The notes: a model not told the origin generated them from the sequence alone. Shown: positions 27,516 through 36,997, counted from the first letter of the stretch. The stretch is DNA of 57,715 nt from Bacillus sp. AFS037270 (GCF_002585305.1 NZ_NUNF01000047.1:1-57715); one strand, 5' to 3'. A program made the numbers and translations.

Positions 27516-28695
27516 AATGTATCGTTGTTTTTGAAAAAAACGCATTATACGCCTTTGTCGGATTGGCAAACCATTCAGCAATTTCGTTTGCTTTTACTTG
27601 GTCCTGTGCACCCTGAAGTAGCAATTGAACAACATGCTCAGGTAATGGTTTCGTCATGGCATTTGTCCATTCAGTTACTTCTTTTACATACTGTTTCGTT
27701 CGATTCCAATAACACTCTCCTGTTTCTACGCCCCACTTAGAATTTTTGTATTCGGTAAGTGTTTCATACAATTGTTCAGCACAGTAAGAAGAGAGATTAC
27801 AGCCTTGACCCGTAATAGGATCGTTTAAAAATACACTATCGCCACAGCCAACTACCAGCTTATTTTTAACCATCAGATATGGCTTTCGAATAACAGGTGT
27901 TAAGGCCATTTGGAGAAAGCCATTTTCATCACATAAAGCAAAATTTTTTCCATCAATTCGGTTATAAATTTCCGGGAAAAACTGTTGAACTGTACTCCTC
28001 ATTTTAAGAGTAAACTCTTCTGCATTTTTAATTCCTTTAAATTTGTCTAAATCGCTGTTTGGTAATGCCATTATGAACAGTATGGTAACAGGACCGTGTT
28101 CTGTTATTGCGGGTATTTCAAACATTTCACCCAACTCAGGAAGAACCGTTACACTTACTCCCAAAGGGGTGTTTGCTTTTATACCTTTGAAATAACCAAC
28201 GATACATTTTCGCTGAGGAGATTGAAAAGGAGACAGATCCTCTTCAATCGGAAACGGCATAAGAGGTCCATTTTTCCCTGTACAATCAATAACTAAATCA
28301 AACTCATCTATAAGTACTTCCACACTCTCTTTTTCTACCTTTTCTTGACGGAAGGAAACTCCTTTTTCTACAAGATCTTTAATAGAATGAGAGTAATACA
28401 AACGTTGATCAACAGATAATGCCGGTTCTTGCAATTTTCCTACAAATAGTTTTTGATTTCCAATCGTTATATGAATACTTTCAATAAGAGTTTGTTCTCC
28501 CCATTTTGGCACATTAAAGCGTTTTTCACGAGTCCTTGTTGATCCAAAATGCACCTGGGTAGACATGATTCGGCCTTTTCTAATCTGATCTGGTGATTGA
28601 CGTTCAATGACTGTAATATCAAAGTCGTCCTTTAGAGCATAAGCTAGATGCAGTCCGGCTACGCCACTACCAATAATACAGAGTCTTTTTTTCAA
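27514..28695 (-). CDS. FAD-dependent monooxygenase, styrene/indole monooxygenase (StyA) family
   Basis: This is a 393-residue flavoprotein. The dinucleotide-binding start RLCIIGSGVAGLHLAYAL lies at residues 4-21, and the second FAD motif CGDSVFLNDPITGQGCNLSS lies near residue 285. The overall length and the absence of an NADPH site match styrene/indole monooxygenases, which receive reduced FAD from a separate reductase. An ATG at 28734 would add 13 residues but has no usable ribosome binding site. The TTG at 28695 follows GGGAG by eight bases and begins right before the beta strand, so I choose it. No StyB-type reductase gene adjoins, so the electron donor and the substrate (an aromatic alkene or indole in known members) are unknown. 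Confidence 0.83.
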   Translation of the reverse strand: MKKRLCIIGSGVAGLHLAYALKDDFDITVIERQSPDQIRKGRIMSTQVHFGSTRTREKRFNVPKWGEQTLIESIHITIGNQKLFVGKLQEPALSVDQRLYYSHSIKDLVEKGVSFRQEKVEKESVEVLIDEFDLVIDCTGKNGPLMPFPIEEDLSPFQSPQRKCIVGYFKGIKANTPLGVSVTVLPELGEMFEIPAITEHGPVTILFIMALPNSDLDKFKGIKNAEEFTLKMRSTVQQFFPEIYNRIDGKNFALCDENGFLQMALTPVIRKPYLMVKNKLVVGCGDSVFLNDPITGQGCNLSSYCAEQLYETLTEYKNSKWGVETGECYWNRTKQYVKEVTEWTNAMTKPLPEHVVQLLLQGAQDQVKANEIAEWFANPTKAYNAFFSKTTIH

Positions 28696-29381
28696 CAATC
28701 CCACTCCCTTATTAGAAAATTCAGCATTCTCCAAGCGATTTGGTTGAATGCCAAGTTACATTATATGTACTAGTCCTGTGAAACAATTTTGCTAACATTT
28801 CCCTCCAAATGTAACTATTACCTATTTTATTGAAGACTAATTCTCATGTAAATGGTTCTTTAGTGACAGGATTCGTATTATAGACCGTAAAGTAAATTAA
28901 GGGCTAAAATCACCTTAACATTAAATTCCAAATAGTGTAATATAACAGATGATTGGAACTTTTTTGAAATAGATGTTTTTTGGTGAAAGCATTGAAAAGA
29001 ATAGACAATAAAGTTATTTAATTTTAAAACCCCAAACACACATAACCCCGTTCTGATTTTAGGACGGGGTTAAAATAAGGTTGTTTCATTTTTGAAGTAA
29101 GTTACTTCACTGCACTTAAAAATATAACAATAAAGTCTTTTAATCCTAAGTGTTATTGCATAATCGCTCCCGATACATAAAAAAGAGCGCATTCCTTGCT
29201 ACTAGGGATAAGCGTCCTTTAATTGAAGAACGTGCAACTTTAATTTCAGCTAAATACCATCATGTGATATCTTGCACAATATCCACCTTTAGTTAAATAA
29301 CTTGATTAGGATTTTCCCATATTCTTCGAGTTCACAATACGTTCATTTCCTCTTTTATAATTACTGTTATCTTTGCCAATA
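28696..29381. other. intergenic region with hairpins
   Basis: No gene is visible. A perfect 9-bp hairpin (TAACCCCGT with ACGGGGTTA, 29043-29072) lacks a T tract. At about 29190-29222 a second hairpin-like segment (AGCGCATTCC and GGGATAAGCG) sits after an AAAAAAG run, resembling the variable hairpins of repeat family A. Confidence 0.4.
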
Positions 29382-29849
29382 TCATTTTTTCACTTCATGC
29401 CAAGCTAACTGAGGTCTTTCAATTGGATATCCATACTCTTGACGATATCTTTTACGCTCTTCAGTAAAATCAAACCAACTTTTTTCGCTATCGGGGTGTT
29501 TGGCATAATGTATAATACATCTTAAAGAATCTTCCACACAAGGGTCTTCCCAATATCCATAAAGTGCTTCCAAACGATTAATTAAATCAGCACCATCTTC
29601 GTTTTGTATCTCTTCAAGAGAATAATAACCTAGATCAATTACTCGTTGAGCGACTTTGGGACCGATAGAGGGTATCAATTGGAATTGAGCGAGACCACGG
29701 AGGTATTTAGTTCGTTCAAAAGAAGTTTGTAAACACTTGGATAAACGTGAAATGTCCATACCGGGAATCTCTTTTAATTTTATTTTACACGTTTTTAATT
29801 GTACTTTTTCTTTTGGTGTTAATGGAAGTTTGGGAGAAGAAATTTTAAT
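29382..29849 (-). CDS. helix-hairpin-helix protein of the Cdd1 (pathogenicity locus) family, apparent ATT start
   Basis: This small helix-hairpin-helix protein carries LIPSIGPKVAQRVIDLGYYS (the DNA-binding hairpin), GYWEDPCVEDSLRCIIHYA (two cysteines typical of the Cdd1 family) and a C-terminal SWFDFTEERKRYRQEYGYP. The first ATG is at 29759 (125 residues), but it has no ribosome binding site. The same frame stays open upstream and encodes ISSPKLPLTPKEKVQLKTCK then IKLKEIPG, which matches the normal N-terminus of this family. An AGGTGA lies six bases before an ATT at 29849, and an in-frame TGA is just beyond. I therefore take ATT as the start, giving 155 residues. Function is unknown; nucleic acid binding is likely. 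The alternative is a gene damaged by an ATG-to-ATT mutation. Confidence 0.75.
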   Translation of the reverse strand: MKISSPKLPLTPKEKVQLKTCKIKLKEIPGMDISRLSKCLQTSFERTKYLRGLAQFQLIPSIGPKVAQRVIDLGYYSLEEIQNEDGADLINRLEALYGYWEDPCVEDSLRCIIHYAKHPDSEKSWFDFTEERKRYRQEYGYPIERPQLAWHEVKK

Positions 29850-30159
29850 ATGATTTCACCTACTTTTCAGATTGACAGGATTACAGCCCTACCCTATAAC
29901 CGTTAAACCCCACGTTTTCATCCCCTAAATCCTGACGATAAAAGACCTTCAGGTTTGAGCGTTATCTTTACAGTCGACTCATCCTTATTCAATTAAATGG
30001 CCCGAATGCGGAGATTTACGCCTTACTAAAAAGCAGATCCTCTTTCCAAGATATCGAATAGAACCTACATCTATACAACATGCGGGTATTAAACTTTTTA
30101 TAGAAAAATGTAGACAAACTATTAACTGGTTTAGCTCAAATCAAAAATAACTACTATAG
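29850..30159. other. intergenic region with an IS110 end remnant
   Basis: The left part holds no recognisable gene. From about 30020 the sequence parallels the 3-prime end of the intact IS110 copy and is listed separately. Confidence 0.5.
30020..30132 (+). mobile_element. 3-prime end remnant of an IS110 element
   Basis: GCCTTACTAAAAAGCAGA, CTTTCCAAGATAT and the later TATTAAACTTTTTAT, GACAAACTATTA and CTGGTTTAG blocks match the end of the transposase gene and right flank of the IS110 at 52.2-53.6 kb. The catalytic gene is otherwise gone, and about 55 bases of the intact copy's flank are missing. It shows that this IS lineage has been active in the genome and where its right border may lie. 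Confidence 0.7.
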
Positions 30160-30909
30160 TTAGATAATTTCGATACCTAATTCCATGTACTTGTTTAAAT
30201 TATGACTTAGTGGACCGTCTTCCGTAATTAAGTAATCAAGTTCAGAAACGGGACCAACCAAGTAATTGGAAATAGTATTAAGTTTACTTCTTGTTACCAG
30301 GGTAGCGATCTTATTTGAACTTTTAATCATCTGACGTTTAGCATAAGACTCTTCTATATGAGGGATGCTGATACCAAAGTCAGGGTGCAGGGAATACACT
30401 CCTAAAAAACAGAGGTCGGCTCTAATATTTTTAAGCACATCAATTACATCCAATCCTACAGTCACAAAAGATTCCTTAAAGAAGGTTCCGCCCAAGAGTA
30501 TGATATCTGTATTTGGATGTTTTGATAATGCCAAACTAATAGAGGGACTATTCGTAATAATGGTCCCTTTAAACTCCATTGGAATTTCTTGAGCCAGAAA
30601 AAGATTTGTTGTACTTCCATCTATTAAAAGAACTTGTCCATCTTTAATAATTTTCACTGCTTTTAAAGCCAATTCTTTTTTTGCATCTATATTTTCTTCC
30701 GTTCTTTCAGAAAAAGTTAAAGCACTCGCTGAAGCAGGAAATGCCCCGCCGTGTACTCTTTTGAGAAGACCAAATGAATCCATTTCCCTTAGATCTCGTC
30801 TAATTGTGTCCTCGGAAACATCCCATTTCATGCTTAATTCTTTAGCAACGACTTTCCCTTCTTTTTCAAGTATTTGTAAAATTTTGCTTTGCCGTTCTTT
30901 TCTAAGCAT
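30160..30909 (-). CDS. DeoR-family transcriptional regulator
   Basis: This is a 249-residue repressor of the DeoR/GlpR type. The N-terminal winged helix shows RQSKILQILEKEGKVVAKEL, then DVSEDTIRRDLREMDSFGLL and RVHGGAF, the family signature. The C-terminal sugar-phosphate sensor domain keeps DGSTTNLFLA near residue 97, TNSPSISLAL and LLGGTF. Such repressors sense phosphorylated sugars. The gene diverges from the transketolase-transaldolase operon across 250 bases that contain repeated TTCTTGTTTTT boxes, so it is very likely the local regulator. The ATG at 30909 follows GGAGG by twelve bases, which is a little long. Confidence 0.92.
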   Translation of the reverse strand: MLRKERQSKILQILEKEGKVVAKELSMKWDVSEDTIRRDLREMDSFGLLKRVHGGAFPASASALTFSERTEENIDAKKELALKAVKIIKDGQVLLIDGSTTNLFLAQEIPMEFKGTIITNSPSISLALSKHPNTDIILLGGTFFKESFVTVGLDVIDVLKNIRADLCFLGVYSLHPDFGISIPHIEESYAKRQMIKSSNKIATLVTRSKLNTISNYLVGPVSELDYLITEDGPLSHNLNKYMELGIEII

Positions 30910-31003
30910 AACAATGATCAGCCTCCGTGTTTTTGCATGTTTTTTCTTATATTATATTATTTTTTCTGGAATTCACCAATTTTAAAAAAATTCAACGAAA
31001 TTA

Positions 31004-31080
31004 TTCTTGTTTTTTCTTGTTTTTAGAGATAAAATATTTTCAAACACGGAAAAACTAGATTTAAGATGCAAAAACAAGAA
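31004..31080. promoter_or_regulatory. repeated boxes in the deoR-tkt intergenic region
   Basis: TTCTTGTTTTT occurs at 31004-31014 and again at 31014-31024, one helical turn apart, and its exact complement AAAAACAAGAA lies at 31070-31080. DeoR-type repressors commonly bind such repeated boxes. They are probable operators for the tkt operon and perhaps for deoR itself. Confidence 0.55.
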
Positions 31081-31159
31081 ATTCTTCTAGGCAAGAAACC
31101 TAATAACTGACATTTTGTACTAATTTTAAAATTACATGAATAAAGAGGAGGAAAAAAAG

Positions 31160-33148
31160 ATGAATCACAGTATTGAAACACTAGCTGTAAATACGATTCG
31201 TACCTTATCAATTGACGCGATCAACAATGCTAATTCCGGTCATCCAGGTCTTCCTATGGGTGCTGCTCCAATGGCATATGCACTCTGGGCACATCATCTA
31301 AATCATAATTCTGCAAATGCAAAATGGTTTAATCGAGATCGATTTATACTTTCTGCCGGACACGGATCTAGTTTGTTGTATAGTTTGCTTCATTTAGCTG
31401 GGTACAATGTTTCTTTAGAAGATTTAAAAAGTTTTAGAAAGCTTAATAGCAAAACACCTGGTCATCCCGAATTTGGTCACACAGAAGGTGTTGAAGCGAC
31501 AACTGGGCCTTTAGGGCAAGGAATTGCAAATGCAGTAGGTATGGCGATGGCTGAAGCGCATTTAGCTGCAAAGTTCAATCAGGACGGATACCCTGTAATT
31601 GACCATTATACATATGCTCTAGTTGGCGATGGAGACTTAATGGAAGGCATCTCTTATGAGGCCATGTCTATGGCCGGTCATATGAAACTAGGAAAATTAA
31701 TTGCATTATATGACTCAAATGATATTTCTTTGGACGGTGAATTAAACCTTTCATTTTCAGAGGACATTCAAAAAAGAACAGAATCTGCTCATTGGCAATA
31801 TTTACGAGTAGAAGATGGCAATGATGTAGCAGAAATCTCAAAAGCTATTACATTAGCTAAACAAAATACAAACCAACCAACTTTAATCGAAATTAGAACC
31901 ACTATCGGTTATGGAAGTCCCAAAGTTGCAGGAACTAACAAGGCACATGGAAATCCCCTTGGAGCAGAAGAAGCTCGTGCAACAAAACAGGTATATGGCT
32001 GGCACTATGAAGAGGATTTCTTTGTACCAGAAGAAGTTAAAGCCCATTTTGAAGAGCTAAAACAAAGAGGAATTAGCCAAGAACAACAATGGAATGCATT
32101 ATTCCAGTCTTATCAAGAGACATATCCTGAATTAGCTAAGGAACTGCAATATGCCATCACGGGAGAAGTTTTAATCAATACGGAAGACATCCTGACATTT
32201 GATACAGGTAAAACAATTTCAACTCGTGTAGCCAGCGGAGAAGCCATTAACCATTTTGTAAAATCAGTTCCTTCTATTTTTGGAGGAAGTGCGGATCTTT
32301 CTCACTCCACAATGACAGACATAAAGGAAAACGCAGCATTCGCAGTAGAATCATTTAGCGGACGAAATATCTACTTTGGTGTTCGGGAACACGCAATGGG
32401 AGCAGCTGGCAATGGTTTGGCTCTTCATGGCGGGGTAAAGCCTTTTGTAAGCACATTCTTTGTTTTCAATGATTATCTCAGACCGTCAATTCGTCTGGCA
32501 GCCTTGCAAAAGCTTCCAGTCACTTATGTATTTACTCATGATTCGATTGCGGTTGGTGAAGATGGTCCAACTCATGAGCCAATTGAGCAGCTAGCTTCTC
32601 TTCGTGCGATCCCAGGGCTAACTGTAATTCGCCCATCAGATGCAAACGAAACGGCAAGTGCTTGGGCTTATGCACTACAACAAATAGACGGTCCGGTTGC
32701 CCTAGTACTAAGCCGTCAAAACCTGCCTGTGTTCCAAGAAACACAAGCCAATTTAGACAACCTTTCTAAAGGAGCTTACATTTTAACGCAAACAAATGAC
32801 CAACCAGAGGTTATTTTGATCTCTACCGGTTCAGAAGTGTCATTAGCCATTAACGCGAAAGCTGAACTTGAAAAGGAAAATGTATCGGTTCGCGTTGTCG
32901 CAATGCCAAGCTGGGAACTTTTCGATCGTCAACCGAAAGAGTACAAAGAGCTTGTCTTCCCTGCTTCTATTACGAAGCGTGTGGCACTAGAAATGGGCAT
33001 CTCTCTTGGATGGGAACGCTATGTAGGATCAGAAGGGAAAGTATTATCTATTGAAACATTCGGTGCTTCAGGAACGGGCGCTGCTGTTATGGAGCTATTT
33101 GGATTTACGACAGAAAATGTTGTTCGAACTGCAAAAAGTCTACTGTAA
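31160..33148 (+). CDS. tkt: transketolase
   Basis: This is a 662-residue transketolase that moves two-carbon units between ketose and aldose phosphates using thiamine diphosphate. The thiamine motif begins at [20 protein letters not shown] (about residue 155) and ends near the DSNDISLDG loop. Substrate-binding histidines appear in [10 protein letters not shown] (residue 26) and [10 protein letters not shown], and the pyrimidine-domain signature is [19 protein letters not shown] near residue 415. An upstream ATG at 31136 exists, but AGAGGAGG eight bases before 31160 fixes the start. It is followed after 23 bases by the transaldolase gene and is likely a sugar-induced copy additional to a housekeeping transketolase. 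Confidence 0.95.
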   Translation: MNHSIETLAVNTIRTLSIDAINNANSGHPGLPMGAAPMAYALWAHHLNHNSANAKWFNRDRFILSAGHGSSLLYSLLHLAGYNVSLEDLKSFRKLNSKTPGHPEFGHTEGVEATTGPLGQGIANAVGMAMAEAHLAAKFNQDGYPVIDHYTYALVGDGDLMEGISYEAMSMAGHMKLGKLIALYDSNDISLDGELNLSFSEDIQKRTESAHWQYLRVEDGNDVAEISKAITLAKQNTNQPTLIEIRTTIGYGSPKVAGTNKAHGNPLGAEEARATKQVYGWHYEEDFFVPEEVKAHFEELKQRGISQEQQWNALFQSYQETYPELAKELQYAITGEVLINTEDILTFDTGKTISTRVASGEAINHFVKSVPSIFGGSADLSHSTMTDIKENAAFAVESFSGRNIYFGVREHAMGAAGNGLALHGGVKPFVSTFFVFNDYLRPSIRLAALQKLPVTYVFTHDSIAVGEDGPTHEPIEQLASLRAIPGLTVIRPSDANETASAWAYALQQIDGPVALVLSRQNLPVFQETQANLDNLSKGAYILTQTNDQPEVILISTGSEVSLAINAKAELEKENVSVRVVAMPSWELFDRQPKEYKELVFPASITKRVALEMGISLGWERYVGSEGKVLSIETFGASGTGAAVMELFGFTTENVVRTAKSLL

Positions 33149-33171
33149 TCTAAAAATGGAGGAAATATACG

Positions 33172-33840
33172 ATGAAATTATTTATTGATACTGCAAATCT
33201 TGTTGATATTAAAAAGGCATATAAAATTGGTGTTTTATCAGGTGTTACAACTAATCCTTCCCTAGTTGCTAAGGAAGGCGTAAAATTCGAAGACCGCATT
33301 GAAGAAATCTGCCAAGCAGTTCCACAAGTAGAGTCTGTTTCCGCTGAAGTAACTCCAGAGGCCATTACAGCTGATGAAATGATTGCCCAAGCTGAAGAGC
33401 TTATTAAAATTAACGGCGGAGATGAGAAAATTACAATCAAGCTTCCTATGACTTTAGCTGGCTTAGAGGCTTGCCGTTATCTAGCTGATAAAGGCGTTAA
33501 AACAAATGTCACACTTATCTTTACAGTAAACCAAGCACTATTAGCAGCTCGTGCTGGTGCAACGTATGTATCTCCATTTTTAGGCCGCTTAGACGATATT
33601 TCCGAAGACGGTGTCCAATTAGTATCAAAGATAGCTGAATTGTTCCGCATTCATAATTTCGACTCACAAATTATTGCAGCATCTGTTCGTCATCCGGATC
33701 ATGTAACTCGTGTAGCAATGGCAGGTGCACATATTGCAACGATTCCATTTTCAGTCATTGAGCAAATTTCTAAACATCCACTTACTAATCAAGGAATCGA
33801 AAAATTTGCTGCTGATTGGGAAAATACTCTTAAAAACTAA
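33172..33840 (+). CDS. transaldolase / fructose-6-phosphate aldolase family
   Basis: This short 222-residue enzyme belongs to the TalC/FsaA (type 3B) group. It begins [20 protein letters not shown], has [13 protein letters not shown] (residue 24) and carries the Schiff-base lysine in ITIKLPMT (about residue 88). THVTLIF-type beta strands ([20 protein letters not shown]) and the SPFLGRLDD loop follow. It transfers a dihydroxyacetone unit between sedoheptulose 7-phosphate and glyceraldehyde 3-phosphate. With the upstream transketolase it completes the non-oxidative pentose phosphate pathway in one transcript. AATGGAGG precedes the ATG and a strong terminator follows. Whether it acts mainly as transaldolase or as fructose-6-phosphate aldolase cannot be told by eye. 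Confidence 0.92.
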   Translation: MKLFIDTANLVDIKKAYKIGVLSGVTTNPSLVAKEGVKFEDRIEEICQAVPQVESVSAEVTPEAITADEMIAQAEELIKINGGDEKITIKLPMTLAGLEACRYLADKGVKTNVTLIFTVNQALLAARAGATYVSPFLGRLDDISEDGVQLVSKIAELFRIHNFDSQIIAASVRHPDHVTRVAMAGAHIATIPFSVIEQISKHPLTNQGIEKFAADWENTLKN

Positions 33841-33850
33841 GTTAAATAAA

Positions 33851-33883
33851 AAACACGACAGGAATTCCCCTGTCGTGTTTTTT
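33851..33883 (+). terminator. terminator of the tkt-transaldolase operon
   Basis: AAACACGACAGG pairs with CCTGTCGTGTTT, followed by further T. The stem starts ten bases after the stop codon. Confidence 0.92.
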
Positions 33884-34100
33884 ATACCTAATTTGTTATA
33901 TAAGATTTTCAATTGCAAGTCCGTTGGAAAAACGTTTCATAAATTGCTCAAAGCCCTCCACATCCTTAGGATCAGAGGCAAGCACCCGATAGTTTAAGTA
34001 CAATCCTTCACAATCTCAAGAGAGCTGCAAATATGACAGTTCCCTCCTTTAACTCTTACATCGGTGAATTGAATATATGGCGGGAGTATCACCTGATAAT
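33884..34100. other. gap with a coding remnant and a partial family A repeat
   Basis: On the minus strand (about 33895-33985) a short frame reads ASDPKDVEGFEQFMKRFSNG and ends LAIENLI, which looks like the C-terminus of a lost protein; the family is unknown. At 33981-34016 lies the right half of repeat family A (TAGTTTAAGTACAATCC and TTCACAATCT). Confidence 0.4.
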
Positions 34101-34727
34101 TTATTTGCGATTTTTTAATCTCTTTTCCATCAGTTCTGCTATTTGTTTGGAATTTAGATTTCCTTCATTTTGTAATTTATCAATTATGCTAATATAATCC
34201 GTTTCATTTCGGTTCTGACTTAATTTATATGCAGCCTGGATTTCTTCCACTTTTATCTTAAAACCAACAATACCTTCTAGTTGATTTTCTAATAGTTCAG
34301 GAGAAAGTTTATCCCATAAAACTGGATTTTCACGATTATGTTCATATATTTCCAACATGCCTGTTAATTCTTCTATTAACTCATCTTTCTCTAAAATACT
34401 TGCTTTTCCATACATATGGATAGCCTGATAATTCCAAGTCGGAACATTTTCGTGCGAATACCAAGAAGAAGAAATGTAAGCGTTCGGTCCCTGAAACATC
34501 ACAAGCACATCTTCACAGGTTTCAAATGTTCTCCACTGAGGATTTCCAAAAGCCATATGCCCAGTAATATAGTAATCATCACCTTTTTTAGTTAACACCA
34601 AAGGCAAATGAGTGGCAATCGGTTTCCCTTGTTCTGTTGTAACAATCGTGCCAAAAGAGTTTTTTTGAACAAAATCCCAAATTTCATCAACATTTGTGAC
34701 CTTAAAATATTTTGGAATATACATCAT
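34101..34727 (-). CDS. paiB: FMN-binding regulator PaiB
   Basis: This 208-residue protein shows the PaiB/FMN-binding split-barrel pattern: MYIPKYFKVTNVDEIWDFVQ at the start, GTIVTTEQGKPIATHLPLVL near residue 27, ISSSWYSHENVPTWNYQAIH near 87 and a C-terminal EGIVGFKIKVEEIQAAYKLS then QNRNETD. The last is the signature end of the family. In B. subtilis paiB with paiA reduces protease production and sporulation, and PaiB binds a flavin. It is the last gene of marR-paiA-paiB, 21 bases after paiA. Start could be either of two adjacent ATGs (34727 or 34724). Confidence 0.92.
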   Translation of the reverse strand: MMYIPKYFKVTNVDEIWDFVQKNSFGTIVTTEQGKPIATHLPLVLTKKGDDYYITGHMAFGNPQWRTFETCEDVLVMFQGPNAYISSSWYSHENVPTWNYQAIHMYGKASILEKDELIEELTGMLEIYEHNRENPVLWDKLSPELLENQLEGIVGFKIKVEEIQAAYKLSQNRNETDYISIIDKLQNEGNLNSKQIAELMEKRLKNRK

Positions 34728-34748
34728 AACCCGCCTTTTGAAATAGTT

Positions 34749-35267
<519 letters not shown>

Positions 35268-35292
35268 TTAAATATGTCGCTCCTTTATACAA

Positions 35293-35745
35293 TTAATAAT
35301 TTCTCTTGTTTCCCTTTTTTACAAATTCCCAGTCTATTTCTATATTTTTTCTAACTCTTTGGAGAAGAGTAAAAATGGTTTCTACTTCTTTTTCGGAAAA
35401 TCCCTCTAATGCAACGGTATTGGAATAATCATTTTCTCTTTTTATAAAAGGATAAACATTTTTCCCTTTCTCTGTTGGAAAGAGCTTTTTTATTTTTTTG
35501 TTATGTTGATCGTTTTTCTTTTCAATAAATCCGTTCATTTCAAGCTTTTTTATAGCACGAGCTGCTGTTGTTCGGTCTACTTTTATCATCTCAGCTAACT
35601 TTTCTTGAATAATTCCTGGGTTTTCACATATTCGTACCAGGTACAAATACTGCCCTTTTGTAAGGTCATATTCTTTAAATTCTATATTGCTTATAGAATC
35701 TAATGCCCTTGCTATCATTCCAATTTCTCGTAAAATTTCTTTCAT
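35293..35745 (-). CDS. MarR-family transcriptional regulator
   Basis: This is a 150-residue winged-helix regulator. The recognition region reads IIQEKLAEMIKVDRTTAARA then IKKLEMNGFIEKK and a wing with KKIKKLFPTEKGK, typical of MarR. The ATG at 35745 follows AAGGAGAT by four to five bases; an ATG at 35778 would add eleven residues but has no site. It heads the marR-paiA-paiB operon and diverges from a GNAT-YczE pair. A 10-bp inverted repeat spans the divergent promoter region and is a likely operator. The signal it senses is not predictable. Confidence 0.9.
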   Translation of the reverse strand: MKEILREIGMIARALDSISNIEFKEYDLTKGQYLYLVRICENPGIIQEKLAEMIKVDRTTAARAIKKLEMNGFIEKKNDQHNKKIKKLFPTEKGKNVYPFIKRENDYSNTVALEGFSEKEVETIFTLLQRVRKNIEIDWEFVKKGNKRNY

Positions 35746-35767
35746 GATTATCTCCTTAAGCCACTTT

Positions 35768-35836
35768 TTTTGTTGCATTTACTATAAAAGTGATATAAAT
35801 TAAATTTAACCTAATTTTATTGCATTTGCAACAAAA
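35768..35836. promoter_or_regulatory. inverted repeat in the marR divergent promoter
   Basis: TTTTGTTGCA at 35768-35777 is matched exactly by TGCAACAAAA at 35827-35836. The arms flank the space where both promoters must lie, one just upstream of marR and the other about 38 bases before the GNAT gene. This suggests one regulator acting on both transcripts. Confidence 0.6.
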
Positions 35837-35873
35837 TTATCAAGGTCACATTAATTTAAAAGGACTGAAATAA

Positions 35874-36323
35874 ATGTATGCAAAAAGAATAACGATGGAT
35901 GAAGAATTAAAGGCAGCATTTGCTATTCGGAAACAAGTATTTGTGAAGGAACAAGGTGTACCACTAGAAGATGAATTTGATGAATTTGATCAATTTGATA
36001 CACTAAATGGACTATGCCAACACATATTAGTCCATTACAATGATCAAACAATCGGTACGGGAAGGATCAGGTTTATTCATGGAGTAGGTAAATTGGAGAG
36101 AATCTGCATCCTTGAACCTTACCGTAAATTTGGTCTTGGAAAAATCATTATAAAAACGTTAGAAGAAATTGCAGAAGAACAGGGAGTATCCCAGGTTAAA
36201 TTGCACGGACAAACACAAGCAGTGGGTTTTTATCAAAAACTTGGCTATCGGACTTCATCTAATATATTTATGGAAGATGGAATCCCACATATTTTAATGC
36301 TAAAAGAAATAACTACTAAGTGA
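35874..36323 (+). CDS. GNAT-family N-acetyltransferase (YjcF/ElaA-like)
   Basis: This is a 149-residue acetyltransferase beginning MYAKRITMDEELKAAFAIRK then QVFVKEQGVPLEDEFD, a start shared with B. subtilis YjcF and its relatives. The acetyl-CoA loop is RKFGLGKIIIKTLEEIAEEQ near residue 83, followed by QVKLHGQTQAVGFYQKLGYR. The acceptor is unknown. AAAGGA precedes the ATG by eight bases. Its stop codon overlaps the start of the next gene (TGATG), so the two are translationally coupled. Confidence 0.9.
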   Translation: MYAKRITMDEELKAAFAIRKQVFVKEQGVPLEDEFDEFDQFDTLNGLCQHILVHYNDQTIGTGRIRFIHGVGKLERICILEPYRKFGLGKIIIKTLEEIAEEQGVSQVKLHGQTQAVGFYQKLGYRTSSNIFMEDGIPHILMLKEITTK

Positions 36324-36985
36324 TGCAAAGGTCAAGTAAAACAAAATATCCACTTTATGTTTTAGGGATATTATTTTTAACCCTTGGTATTTCTTTTACT
36401 ATACAATCAGACCTTGGAACTTCACCTTTCGACGCACTTTTAGTAGGACTGTCCATAAATGTTGGGCTTACAGTGGGAAGTTGGGAAATAATAATAGCTT
36501 TAATATTGATAGGTTGTAATTCATTTTTAAAAAGACAAAGACCAGAAGTTTTGGGGTTGTTAACAGCATTTATAACAGGTATTGGAATTGATATGTGGCT
36601 TTTTATATTGCACAATTTGATAACACCTGAACTATGGTACAGCAAAGTGGTTTGTTTTGGAATCGGCTTAGTTGTTATCGGATTAGGAACAGCAACATAT
36701 TTACACACAAATTTTGCCCCGATTCCTATTGACCGATTAACCCTAATCATACAAGAATTAACTAGAACAAATATATTGTTATCGCGAACATTCATTTACC
36801 TGGTATTCTTGATGTTGGCAATAATATTCAATGGACCCATTGGCATCGGAACTTTATTAACCGTTTGTTTAGGGGGGCTAATACTTAATTACTTTATGCC
36901 ACTTACTAATAGAGTAATAGACCGCATATTAACACACTCTAGTACAGCACGAAATTATGATAAAGATAAAAACCATTCTATATAG
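36323..36985 (+). CDS. YczE/YyaS/YitT-like membrane protein
   Basis: This is a 220-residue integral membrane protein with five to six hydrophobic segments. SDLGTSPFDALLVGLS near residue 28, then a glycine-rich GIGIDMWLF segment and TNFAPIPIDRLTLIIQELT near 130 are the hallmarks of the YczE family. These proteins have unknown transport or membrane roles; B. subtilis YczE is needed for activity of surfactin-type synthetase strains. The ATG at 36323 overlaps the stop of the GNAT gene. A terminator overlaps its end. Confidence 0.85.
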   Translation: MQRSSKTKYPLYVLGILFLTLGISFTIQSDLGTSPFDALLVGLSINVGLTVGSWEIIIALILIGCNSFLKRQRPEVLGLLTAFITGIGIDMWLFILHNLITPELWYSKVVCFGIGLVVIGLGTATYLHTNFAPIPIDRLTLIIQELTRTNILLSRTFIYLVFLMLAIIFNGPIGIGTLLTVCLGGLILNYFMPLTNRVIDRILTHSSTARNYDKDKNHSI

Positions 36986-36997
36986 GATGGTTTTTGT
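36968..36997 (+). terminator. terminator after the YczE-like gene
   Basis: AAAAACCATTCTA pairs with TAGGATGGTTTTT (one mismatch). The right arm contains the stop codon of the gene. Confidence 0.8.

Noticed and set aside
28696..29381. Riboswitch or T-box in the gap between the flavoprotein and the helix-hairpin-helix gene
   Set aside because: Hairpins are present but no conserved T-box (TGGNACCGCG) or known riboswitch core is visible, and no gene lies in position to be controlled.
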